NCBI RefSeq assembly: GCF_051020985.1
Contig: NW_027475149.1
Location: 1,116,001-1,180,000 of the forward strand
Direction of reading: 5' to 3'
Source: Nomia melanderi
Taxonomy: Eukaryota; Arthropoda; Insecta; Hymenoptera; Halictidae
Length of the DNA stretch: 64,000 bases
In this document: positions 1 through 11,375 of the stretch, one piece after another
Layout: each line of letters starts with the position of its first letter
Position numbering within the stretch: the first letter of the stretch is position 1
Position numbers and translations under genes: made by a program
The notes under the pieces: model-generated
Databases searched by the model: none
Told to the model about the DNA's origin: nothing
The model's input: the letters and a program-made list of their open reading frames with translations, nothing else

Positions 1-2274
1 CTATCTCTAATAGCACCCGAGATATCACCAGATACTTATTGGATTTTTCCCTGACCCTGAGTGTCCGACCCCATGAGACGGTGGTTTTCACTGCCCCTGG
101 TGGTCCGAGGTCGTTCCCGCTGCACAGATTCATGCGCCAGGGCCTCCCACAGACAATGCACTTTGATTTATTGCGCTATCTGTAATAGCTCCCGAGATAT
201 CACCAGATATATATAGGATTTTTCCCTGACCCTGAGTGTCCGACCCCATGAGACGGTGGTTTTCTCGGCCCCTGCTGGTCCGAGGTCGTACCCGCTGCAC
301 AGATTCTTGCACCAGGGCCTCCTGCAGATAATTCAGTTTGGTTTATCCCGCTATCTCTAATAGCACCCGAGATATCACCAGATATATATTGTATTTTTCC
401 CGGACCCTGAGTGCCCGGCACAATGTTCCGGTGGTTTTCTCGACCCCTGGTGGTCCGAGGTCGATCCCGCTGCACAGATTCATGCGCTAGGGCCTCCTGC
501 AGACAATGGACTTTGATTTATTGCGCTATCTCTAATAGCACCCGAGATATCGCCAGATATATATTGGATGTTTCCCTGACCCTGAGTGTCCGACCCCATG
601 AGACGGAGGTTTTCTCGGCCCCTGGTGGTCCGAGGTCGATCCCGCTGCACAGATTCATGCGCTAGGGCCTCCTGCAGACAATGGACTTTGATTTATTTCG
701 CTATCTGTAATAGCACCCGAGATATCACGAGATATATATTGGATATTCCCCTGACCCTGAGTGTCCGGCCCCATGAGACGGTGGTTTTCTCGGCCCCTGG
801 TGGTCCGAGGTCGTTCCCGCTGCACAGAATCATGCGCCAGGGCGGCCTGCAGATAATTCACTTTGATTTATTGCGCTATCTCTAATAGCACCCGAGATAT
901 CACCAGATACTTATTGGATTTTTCCCTGACCCTGAGTGTCCGACCCCATGAGACGGTGGTTTTCTCTGCCCCTGGTGGTCCGAGGTCGTTTCCGATGCAC
1001 AGATTCATGCGCCAGGGCCTCCTACAGACAATGCACTTTGATTTATTGCGCTATCTGTAATAGCTCCCGAGATATCACCAGATATATATTGGATTTTTCC
1101 CTGACCCTGAGTGTTCGACCCCATGAGACGGTGGTTTTCTCGGCCCCTGCTGGTCCGAGGTCGTACCCGCTGCACAGATTCATGCACCAGGGCCTCCTGC
1201 AGATAATTCACTTTGGTTTATCGCGCTATCTCTAATAGCGCCCGAGATATCACCAGATATATATTGTATTTTTCCCTGACCCTGAGTGCCCGGCACAATG
1301 TTTCGGTGGTTTTCTCGACCCCTGGTGGTCCGAGGTCGATCCCGCTGCACAGATTCATGCGCCAGGGCCTCCTGCAGACAATGGACTTTGATTTATTTCG
1401 CTATCTCTAATAGCACCCGAGATATCACCAGATATATATTGGATTTTTCCCTGACCCTGAGTGTCCGACCCCATGAGACGGTGGTTTTCTCGGCCCCTGG
1501 TGGTCCGAGGTCGTTCCCGCTGCACAGATTCATGCGCCAGGGCCCCCTGCAGATAATTCACTTTGGTTTAGTGCGCTATCTGTAATAGCACCCGAGATTT
1601 CACCAAATATATGCTGGACTTTTACATGACCTTGGGTGACGGATTCGAATATCAGTAATTTTCTCGGCGCCTGGTGGTCCGAGGTCGTTCCTGCTGCACA
1701 GATTCATTCGCCAGTGCCTCCTACAGACAATGCACTTTGATTTATTGCGCTGTCTGTAATAGCACCCGAGATATCACCAGATATATATTGTATTTTTCCC
1801 TGACCCTGAGTGCCCGGCACAATGTTTCGGTGGTTTTCTCGACCCCTGGTGGTCCGAGGTCGATCCCGCTGCACAGATTCATGCGCTAGGGCCTCCTGCA
1901 GACAATGGACTTTGATTTATTTCGCTATCTGTAATAGCACCCGAGATATCACCAGATATATATTGGATTTTTCCCTGACCCTGAGTGTCCGACCCCATGA
2001 GACGGTGGTTTTCTCGGCCCTTGCTGGTCCGAGGTCGTACCCGCTGCACAGATTCTTGCACCAGGGCCTCCTGCAGATAATTCACTTTGGTTTATCGCGC
2101 TATCTCTAATAGCACCCGAGATATCACCAGATATATATTGTATTTTTCCCTGACCCTGAGTGTCCGGCACCATGAGACGCTAGTTTTTTCGGCCCCTGGT
2201 GGTCCGAGGTCGTTCCCGCTGCACAGATTCATGCGCCAGGGCCTCCTACAGACAATGCACTTTGATTTATTGCG
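1..2274 (+). repeat. 13 mixed monomers upstream of the regular HOR array
   Basis: Twelve 175-bp monomers and one 174-bp beta monomer at 1576. Monomers at 1, 176 and 351 correspond in order to those at 876, 1051 and 1226 (diagnostic tacttattgg, tagctcccgag and gcccggcacaatg), so there is a partial 5-monomer (875-bp) higher-order repeat. The monomer at 2100 does not match type O, so the regular 15-mer begins at 2275. No gene is visible. Confidence 0.85.
1576..1749 (+). repeat. Divergent beta-1 monomer (174 bp)
   Basis: The ends match the common monomer, but roughly positions 24-85 are diverged: gatttcaccaaatatatgc, then tttttacatgaccttggg, then gacggattcgaatatc. The common dyad ATATC-acca-GATAT is lost and TTCGAA is gained. 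The 3' part has its own markers (attcattcgccagtgcc). It is one base shorter than the norm. The upstream neighbour ends ggtttagtgcg, as for all beta-1 copies. Confidence 0.93.
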
Positions 2275-4899
2275 CTATCTGTAATAGCACCCGAGATATC
2301 ACCAGATATATATTGGATTTTTCCCTGACCCTGACAGTCCGGCCCCATGAGACGGTGATTTTCTCGGCCCCTGGTGGTTCGAGGTCGTTCCCACTGCACA
2401 GATTCATGCGGCAGGGCCCCCTGCAGATAATTCACTTTGATTTATTGCGCTATCTCTAATAGCACACGAGATATCACCAGATATATATTGGATTTTTCCC
2501 TGACCCTGACAGTCCGGCCCCATGAGACGGTGATTTTCTCGGCCCCTGGTGGTCCGAGGTCGATCCCGCTGCACAGATACATGCGCCAGGTCCTCCTACA
2601 GACAATGCACTTTGATTTATTGCGCTGTCTGTAATAGCACCCGAGACATCACCAGATATATAGTGGATTTTTCCTTGACCCTGACAGTCCGGCCCCATGT
2701 GTCGATGGTTTTCTCGGTCCCTCGTGATCCGAGGTTGATCCCGCTGCTCAGATTCATGCGCCAGGGCCTCCTACAGACAATGCACTTTGATTTATTGCGC
2801 TATCTGTAATAGCACCCGAGATATCACCATATATATATTGGATTTTCCCCTGACCCTGAGTGTCCGGCCCCATGAGACGGTGGTTTTCTCGGCCCCTGGT
2901 GGTCCGAGGACGTTCCCGCTGCACAGATTCATGCGCCAGGGACCCCTCCAGATAATTCACTTTGATTTATTGCGCTATCTCTAATAGCACCCGAGATATC
3001 ACCACATATATATTGGATTTTTCCCTGACCCTGACAGTCCGGCCCCATGAGACAGTGATTTCCTCGGCCCCTGGTGGTCCGTTGTCGTTCCCGCTGCACA
3101 GATTCATGCGCCAGAGCCTCCTGCAGACAATGCACTTTGATTTATTGCGCTATCTGTAATAGCACCCGAGATATCACCAGATATATATTGTATTTTTCCC
3201 TGACCCTGAGTGCCCGGCACAATGTTTCGGTGGTTTTCTCGGCCCCTGGTGGTCCGAGGACGTTCCCGCTGCACAGATTCATGCGCCAGGGACCCCTCCA
3301 GATAATTCACTTTGATTTATTGCGCTATCTGTAATAGCTCCCGAGATATCACCAGATATATATTGGATTTTTCCCTGACCCTGAGTGTTCGACCCCATGA
3401 GACGGTGGTTTTCTCGGCCCCTGCTGGTCCGAGGTCGTACCCGCTGCACAGATTCATGCGCCAGGGCCTCCTACAGACAATGCACTTTGATTTATTGCGC
3501 TATCTGTAATAGCACCCGAGATATCACCAGATATATATTGGATTTTTCCCTGACCCTGATTGTCCGACCCCATGAGACGGTGGTTTTCTCGGCCCCTGGT
3601 GGTCCGAGGTCGTTCCCGCTGCACAGATTCATGCGCCAGGGCCCCCTGCAGATAATTCACTTTGGTTTAGTGCGCTATCTGTAAGAGCACCCGATATATC
3701 ACAAGATATATATTGGATTTTTCCCTGACGCTGACAGTCCGGACCCATGAGACGGTAGTTTTTTCGGCCCCTGGTGGTCTGAGGTCGTTCCCGCTGCACA
3801 GATTCATGCGCCAGGGCCTCCGACAGACAATGCACTTTGATTTATTGCGCTATCTCTAATAGCACCCGAGATATCACCAGATATATATTGGATATTCCCC
3901 TGACCCTGAGTGTCCGGCCCCATGAGACGGTGGTTTTCTCGGCCCCTGGTGGTCCGAGGTCGTTCCCGCTGCACAGATTCATGCGCTAGGGCCTCCTGCA
4001 GACAATGGACTTTGATTTATTTCGCAATCTCTAATAGCACCCGAGATATCACCAGATATATATTGGATTTTTCCCTGACTCTGACAGTCCGGCCCCATGA
4101 GACGGTGGATTTCTCGGACCCTGGTGGTCCGAGGTCGTTCCCGCTGCACAGATTCATGCGCCAGGGCCTCCTGCAGACAATGCACTTTGGTTTATTGAGC
4201 TATCTCTAATAGCACCCGAGATATCACCAGATATATATTGGATTTTTCCCTGACCCTGAGTGACCGGCCCCATGAGACGCTAGTTTTTACGGCCCCTGGT
4301 GGTCCGAGGTCGTTCCCGCTGCTCAGATTCATGCGCCAGGGCCTCCTACAGACAATGCGCTTTGATTTATTGCGCTATCTGTAATAGCACCCGCGATATC
4401 ACCAGATATATATTGGATTTTTCCCTGACCCTGACAGTCCGGCCCCATGAAACGGTGATTTTCTCGGCCCCTGGTGGTCCTAGGTCGATCCCGCTGCACA
4501 GATTCGTGCGCCAGGGCCTCCTACAGACAATGCACTTTGATTTATTGCGCTATCTGTAATAGCACCCGAGATATCACCAGATACATATTGGATTTTTCCC
4601 TGACCCTGAGTGCCCAGCACAATGTTTCGGTGGTTTTCTCGACCCCTGGTGGTCCTAGGTCGATCCCGCGGAACAGGTTCATGCGCTAGGGCCTCCTGCA
4701 GAAAATGGACTTTGATTTATTTCGCTATCTCTAATAGCACCCGAGATATCAACAGATATATATTGGATTTTTCCCTGACCCTGAGTGTCCGGCCCCATGA
4801 GACGGTGATTTTCTCTGCCCCTGGTGGTCCTAGGTCGTTCCCGCTGCACAGATTCATGCGCCAGGGCCTCCTACAGACAATGCACTTTGATTTATTGCG
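2275..4899 (+). repeat. HOR copy 1, 15 monomers (types A-O)
   Basis: First full copy of the 2625-bp higher-order repeat. Monomer starts are A 2275, B 2450, C 2625, D 2800, E 2975, F 3150, G 3325, H 3500, I 3675, J 3850, K 4025, L 4200, M 4375, N 4550 and O 4725. Markers: A has ggtggttcgagg and cccactgcac; C has catgtgtcgatgg; I has taagagcacccgatatatc; J has ggatattcccc; L has gagtgaccgg and gacgctag; M has catgaaacgg; N has cccgcggaacagg; O has atatcaacagat. The monomers differ clearly from each other, while the next copy repeats them almost base for base. Confidence 0.95.
4113..4133. repeat. Perfect 8-bp hairpin dyad in a type-K monomer
   Basis: CTCGGACC (4113-4120), a 5-base loop ctggt, and GGTCCGAG (4126-4133) form a perfect inverted repeat. 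In the common monomer the left arm is CTCGGCCC, leaving one C/T mismatch. The GGACC form recurs in all K monomers (6650, 9100, 10500, 13126, 15601, 17501) and in later monomers such as 19425, 21000 and 35346. Whether it folds in DNA or RNA is unknown. Confidence 0.8.
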
Positions 4900-7349
4900 C
4901 TATCTGTAATAGCACCCGAGATATCACCAGATATATATTGGATTTTTCCCTGACCCTGACAGTCCGGCCCCATGAGACGGTGATTTTCTCGGCCCCTGGT
5001 GGTTCGAGGTCGTTCCCACTGCACAGATTCATGCGGCAGGGCCCCCTGCAGATAATTCACTTTGATTTATTGCGCTATCTCTAATAGCACACGAGATATC
5101 ACCAGATATATATTGGATTTTTCCCTGACCCTGACAGTCCGGCCCCATGAGACGGTGATTTTCTCGGCCCCTGGTGGTCCGAGGTCGATCCCGCTGCACA
5201 GATACATGCGCCAGGTCCTCCTACAGACAATGCACTTTGATTTATTGCGCTGTCTGTAATAGCACCCGAGACATCACCAGATATATAGTGGATTTTTCCT
5301 TGACCCTGACAGTCCGGCCCCATGTGTCGATGGTTTTCTCGGTCCCTCGTGATCCGAGGTTGATCCCGCTGCTCAGATTCATGCGCCAGGGCCTCCTACA
5401 GACAATGCACTTTGATTTATTGCGCTATCTGTAATAGCACCCGAGATATCACCATATATATATTGGATTTTCCCCTGACCCTGAGTGTCCGGCCCCATGA
5501 GACGGTGGTTTTCTCGGCCCCTGGTGGTCCGAGGACGTTCCCGCTGCACAGATTCATGCGCCAGGGACCCCTCCAGATAATTCACTTTGATTTATTGCGC
5601 TATCTCTAATAGCACCCGAGATATCACCACATATATATTGGATTTTTCCCTGACCCTGACAGTCCGGCCCCATGAGACAGTGATTTCCTCGGCCCCTGGT
5701 GGTCCGTTGTCGTTCCCGCTGCACAGATTCATGCGCCAGGGCCTCCTGCAGACAATGCACTTTGATTTATTGCGCTATCTGTAATAGCACCCGAGATATC
5801 ACCAGATATATATTGTATTTTTCCCTGACCCTGAGTGCCCGGCACAATGTTTCGGTGGTTTTCTCGGCCCCTGGTGGTCCGAGGACGTTCCCGCTGCACA
5901 GATTCATGCGCCAGGGACCCCTCCAGATAATTCACTTTGATTTATTGCGCTATCTGTAATAGCTCCCGAGATATCACCAGATATATATTGGATTTTTCCC
6001 TGACCCTGAGTGTTCGACCCCATGAGACGGTGGTTTTCTCGGCCCCTGCTGGTCCGAGGTCGTACCCGCTGCACAGATTCATGCGCCAGGGCCTCCTACA
6101 GACAATGCACTTTGATTTATTGCGCTATCTGTAATAGCACCCGAGATATCACCAGATATATATTGGATTTTTCCCTGACCCTGATTGTCCGACCCCATGA
6201 GACGGTGGTTTTCTCGGCCCCTGGTGGTCCGAGGTCGTTCCCGCTGCACAGATTCATGCGCCAGGGCCCCCTGCAGATAATTCACTTTGGTTTAGTGCGC
6301 TATCTGTAAGAGCACCCGATATATCACAAGATATATATTGGATTTTTCCCTGACGCTGACAGTCCGGACCCATGAGACGGTAGTTTTTTCGGCCCCTGGT
6401 GGTCTGAGGTCGTTCCCGCTGCACAGATTCATGCGCCAGGGCCTCCGACAGACAATGCACTTTGATTTATTGCGCTATCTCTAATAGCACCCGAGATATC
6501 ACCAGATATATATTGGATATTCCCCTGACCCTGAGTGTCCGGCCCCATGAGACGGTGGTTTTCTCGGCCCCTGGTGGTCCGAGGTCGTTCCCGCTGCACA
6601 GATTCATGCGCTAGGGCCTCCTGCAGACAATGGACTTTGATTTATTTCGCAATCTCTAATAGCACCCGAGATATCACCAGATATATATTGGATTTTTCCC
6701 TGACTCTGACAGTCCGGCCCCATGAGACGGTGGATTTCTCGGACCCTGGTGGTCCGAGGTCGTTCCCGCTGCACAGATTCATGCGCCAGGGCCTCCTGCA
6801 GACAATGCACTTTGGTTTATTGAGCTATCTCTAATAGCACCCGAGATATCACCAGATATATATTGGATTTTTCCCTGACCCTGACAGTCCGGCCCCATGA
6901 AACGGTGATTTTCTCGGCCCCTGGTGGTCCTAGGTCGATCCCGCTGCACAGATTCGTGCGCCAGGGCCTCCTACAGACAATGCACTTTGATTTATTGCGC
7001 TATCTGTAATAGCACCCGAGATATCACCAGATACATATTGGATTTTTCCCTGACCCTGAGTGCCCAGCACAATGTTTCGGTGGTTTTCTCGACCCCTGGT
7101 GGTCCTAGGTCGATCCCGCGGAACAGGTTCATGCGCTAGGGCCTCCTGCAGAAAATGGACTTTGATTTATTTCGCTATCTCTAATAGCACCCGAGATATC
7201 AACAGATATATATTGGATTTTTCCCTGACCCTGAGTGTCCGGCCCCATGAGACGGTGATTTTCTCTGCCCCTGGTGGTCCTAGGTCGTTCGCGCTGCACA
7301 GATTCATGCGCCAGGGCCTCCTACAGACAATGCACTTTGATTTATTGCG
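4900..7349 (+). repeat. HOR copy 2, 14 monomers (lacks L)
   Basis: A to K match copy 1 at an offset of 2625 bp and M to O at 2450 bp, because one monomer equivalent is missing at the L/M junction (6825). I saw only isolated substitutions against copy 1, for example gcgccagggcc here against gcgccagagcc near 3110, and gttcgcgctg near 7290. With copy 3 it forms the first 29-monomer unit. Confidence 0.94.
6825..6999 (+). repeat. L/M hybrid monomer, recombination junction
   Basis: The first ~20 bases are those of L (ctatctctaat, cccgag) and from about position 60 those of M (cagtccgg, catgaaacgg). L and M are identical over monomer positions 21-60, so the exchange lies at about 6845-6884. The product lacks exactly 175 bp. 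Confidence 0.9.
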
Positions 7350-9974
7350 CTATCTGTAATAGCACCCGAGATATCACCAGATATATATTGGATTTTTCCC
7401 TGACCCTGACAGTCCGGCCCCATGAGACGGTGATTTTCTCGGCCCCTGGTGGTTCGAGGTCGTTCCCACTGCACAGATTCATGCGGCAGGGCCCCCTGCA
7501 GATAATTCACTTTGATTTATTGCGCTATCTCTAATAGCACACGAGATATCACCAGATATATATTGGATTTTTCCCTGACCCTGACAGTCCGGCCCCATGA
7601 GACGGTGATTTTCTCGGCCCCTGGTGGTCCGAGGTCGATCCCGCTGCACAGATACATGCGCCAGGTCCTCCTACAGACAATGCACTTTGATTTATTGCGC
7701 TGTCTGTAATAGCACCCGAGACATCACCAGATATATAGTGGATTTTTCCTTGACCCTGACAGTCCGGCCCCATGTGTCGATGGTTTTCTCGGTCCCTCGT
7801 GATCCGAGGTTGATCCCGCTGCTCAGATTCATGCGCCAGGGCCTCCTACAGACAATGCACTTTGATTTATTGCGCTATCTGTAATAGCACCCGAGATATC
7901 ACCATATATATATTGGATTTTCCCCTGACCCTGAGTGTCCGGCCCCATGAGACGGTGGTTTTCTCGGCCCCTGGTGGTCCGAGGACGTTCCCGCTGCACA
8001 GATTCATGCGCCAGGGACCCCTCCAGATAATTCACTTTGATTTATTGCGCTATCTCTAATAGCACCCGAGATATCACCACATATATATTGGATTTTTCCC
8101 TGACCCTGACAGTCCGGCCCCATGAGACAGTGATTTCCTCGGCCCCTGGTGGTCCGTTGTCGTTCCCGCTGCACAGATTCATGCGCCAGGGCCTCCTGCA
8201 GACAATGCACTTTGATTTATTGCGCTATCTGTAATAGCACCCGAGATATCACCAGATATATATTGTATTTTTCCCTGACCCTGAGTGCCCGGCACAATGT
8301 TTCGGTGGTTTTCTCGGCCCCTGGTGGTCCGAGGACGTTCCCGCTGCACAGATTCATGCGCCAGGGACCCCTCCAGATAATTCACTTTGATTTATTGCGC
8401 TATCTGTAATAGCTCCCGAGATATCACCAGATATATATTGGATTTTTCCCTGACCCTGAGTGTTCGACCCCATGAGACGGTGGTTTTCTCGGCCCCTGCT
8501 GGTCCGAGGTCGTACCCGCTGCACAGATTCATGCGCCAGGGCCTCCTACAGACAATGCACTTTGATTTATTGCGCTATCTGTAATAGCACCCGAGATATC
8601 ACCAGATATATATTGGATTTTTCCCTGACCCTGATTGTCCGACCCCATGAGACGGTGGTTTTCTCGGCCCCTGGTGGTCCGAGGTTCGTCCCGCTGCACA
8701 GATTCATGCGCCAGGGCCCCCTGCAGATAATTCACTTTGGTTTAGTGCGCTATCTGTAAGAGCACCCGATATATCACAAGATATATATTGGATTTTTCCC
8801 TGACGCTGACAGTCCGGACCCATGAGACGGTAGTTTTTTCGGCCCCTGGTGGTCTGAGGTCGTTCCCGCTGCACAGATTCATGCGCCAGGGCCTCCGACA
8901 GACAATGCACTTTGATTTATTGCGCTATCTCTAATAGCACCCGAGATATCACCAGATATATATTGGATATTCCCCTGACCCTGAGTGTCCGGCCCCATGA
9001 GACGGTGGTTTTCTCGGCCCCTGGTGGTCCGAGGTCGTTCCCGCTGCACAGATTCATGCGCTAGGGCCTCCTGCAGACAATGGACTTTGATTTATTTCGC
9101 AATCTCTAATAGCACCCGAGATATCACCAGATATATATTGGATTTTTCCCTGACTCTGACAGTCCGGCCCCATGAGACGGTGGATTTCTCGGACCCTGGT
9201 GGTCCGAGGTCGTTCCCGCTGCACAGATTCATGCGCCAGGGCCTCCTGCAGACAATGCACTTTGGTTTATTGAGCTATCTCTAATAGCACCCGAGATATC
9301 ACCAGATATATATTGGATTTTTCCCTGACCCTGAGTGACCGGCCCCATGAGACGCTAGTTTTTACGGCCCCTGGTGGTCCGAGGTCGTTCCCGCTGCTCA
9401 GATTCATGCGCCAGGGCCTCCTACAGACAATGCGCTTTGATTTATTGCGCTATCTGTAATAGCACCCGCGATATCACCAGATATATATTGGATTTTTCCC
9501 TGACCCTGACAGTCCGGCCCCATGAAACGGTGATTTTCTCGGCCCCTGGTGGTCCTAGGTCGATCCCGCTGCACAGATTCGTGCGCCAGGGCCTCCTACA
9601 GACAATGCACTTTGATTTATTGCGCTATCTGTAATAGCACCCGAGATATCACCAGATACATATTGGATTTTTCCCTGACCCTGAGTGCCCAGCACAATGT
9701 TTCGGTGGTTTTCTCGACCCCTGGTGGTCCTAGGTCGATCCCGCGGAACAGGTTCATGCGCTAGGGCCTCCTGCAGAAAATGGACTTTGATTTATTTCGC
9801 TATCTCTAATAGCACCCGAGATATCAACAGATATATATTGGATTTTTCCCTGACCCTGAGTGTCCGGCCCCATGAGACGGTGATTTTCTCTGCCCCTGGT
9901 GGTCCTAGGTCGTTCCCGCTGCACAGATTCATGCGCCAGGGCCTCCTACAGACAATGCACTTTGATTTATTGCG
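7350..9974 (+). repeat. HOR copy 3, 15 monomers
   Basis: Complete A-O series with L at 9275. The H monomer carries gaggttcgtcccgc at 8681 in place of gaggtcgttcccgc, a local rearrangement with no net length change that is shared only with copy 6. It is followed directly by type H of the truncated copy 4 rather than by A. Confidence 0.94.
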
Positions 9975-11375
9975 CTATCTGTAATAGCACCCGAGATATC
10001 ACCAGATATATATTGGATTTTTCCCTGACCCTGATTGTCCGACCCCATGAGACGGTGGTTTTCTCGGCCCCTGGTGGTCCGAGGTCGTTCCCGCTGCACA
10101 GATTCATGCGCCAGGGCCCCCTGCAGATAATTCACTTTGGTTTAGTGCGCTATCTGTAAGAGCACCCGATATATCACAAGATATATATTGGATTTTTCCC
10201 TGACGCTGACAGTCCGGACCCATGAGACGGTAGTTTTTTCGGCCCCTGGTGGTCTGAGGTCGTTCCCGCTGCACAGATTCATGCGCCAGGGCCTCCGACA
10301 GACAATGCACTTTGATTTATTGCGCTATCTCTAATAGCACCCGAGATATCACCAGATATATATTGGATATTCCCCTGACCCTGAGTGTCCGGCCCCATGA
10401 GACGGTGGTTTTCTCGGCCCCTGGTGGTCCGAGGTCGTTCCCGCTGCACAGATTCATGCGCTAGGGCCTCCTGCAGACAATGGACTTTGATTTATTTCGC
10501 AATCTCTAATAGCACCCGAGATATCACCAGATATATATTGGATTTTTCCCTGACTCTGACAGTCCGGCCCCATGAGACGGTGGATTTCTCGGACCCTGGT
10601 GGTCCGAGGTCGTTCCCGCTGCACAGATTCATGCTGCCAGGGCCTCCTGCAGACAATGCACTTTGGTTTATTGAGCTATCTCTAATAGCACCCGAGATAT
10701 CACCAGATATATATTGGATTTTTCCCTGACCCTGAGTGACCGGCCCCATGAGACGCTAGTTTTTACGGCCCCTGGTGGTCCGAGGTCGTTCCCGCTGCTC
10801 AGATTCATGCGCCAGGGCCTCCTACAGACAATGCGCTTTGATTTATTGCGCTATCTGTAATAGCACCCGCGATATCACCAGATATATATTGGATTTTTCC
10901 CTGACCCTGACAGTCCGGCCCCATGAAACGGTGATTTTCTCGGCCCCTGGTGGTCCTAGGTCGATCCCGCTGCACAGATTCGTGCGCCAGGGCCTCCTAC
11001 AGACAATGCACTTTGATTTATTGCGCTATCTGTAATAGCACCCGAGATATCACCAGATACATATTGGATTTTTCCCTGACCCTGAGTGCCCAGCACAATG
11101 TTTCGGTGGTTTTCTCGACCCCTGGTGGTCCTAGGTCGATCCCGCGGAACAGGTTCATGCGCTAGGGCCTCCTGCAGAAAATGGACTTTGATTTATTTCG
11201 CTATCTCTAATAGCACCCGAGATATCAACAGATATATATTGGATTTTTCCCTGACCCTGAGTGTCCGGCCCCATGAGACGGTGATTTTCTCTGCCCCTGG
11301 TGGTCCTAGGTCGTTCCCGCTGCACAGATTCATGCGCCAGGGCCTCCTACAGACAATGCACTTTGATTTATTGCT
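9975..11375 (+). repeat. HOR copy 4, truncated to 8 monomers (H-O)
   Basis: After type O of copy 3 the sequence continues as type H (gattgtccgacc), so A-G, seven monomers or 1225 bp, are absent. O and G share their 3' ends and A and H their first ~60 bases, so the breakpoint lies somewhere in about 9915-10034. H here has the ordinary gaggtcgttccc, unlike copies 3 and 6. The L monomer is present (10676). Confidence 0.93.
10500..10675 (+). repeat. 176-bp type-K monomer with 1-bp insertion
   Basis: Reads atgctgccaggg near 10635 where other K monomers read atgcgccaggg. This single extra base shifts all downstream HOR coordinates by one. It is unique to this copy. Confidence 0.92.

Larger units (their letters stand above)
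4900..9974 (+). repeat. 29-monomer second-order unit, copy 1 (5075 bp)
   Basis: A 14-mer without L followed by a 15-mer with L. The same pair recurs at 11376-16450, offset 6476 bp. Two rare markers are shared by both pairs and absent elsewhere in the array: the L/M hybrid monomer in the 14-mer (6825 and 13301) and the altered order gaggttcgtccc in type H of the 15-mer (8681 and 15157). This supports duplication of the pair rather than independent 14-mers. Confidence 0.85.

Noticed and set aside
1576..1749. Polymerase III B-box-like gattcgaatatc in beta monomers and ggttcgaggtc in type A
   Set aside because: Two or more mismatches to the B-box consensus in the beta form, no A-box at the right distance and no cloverleaf fold seen; beta-2 lacks the core TTCGAA.
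1576..1749. Beta monomer as an inserted mobile element
   Set aside because: The divergent block replaces monomer sequence with almost no length change; there are no terminal repeats, target duplication or coding sequence.
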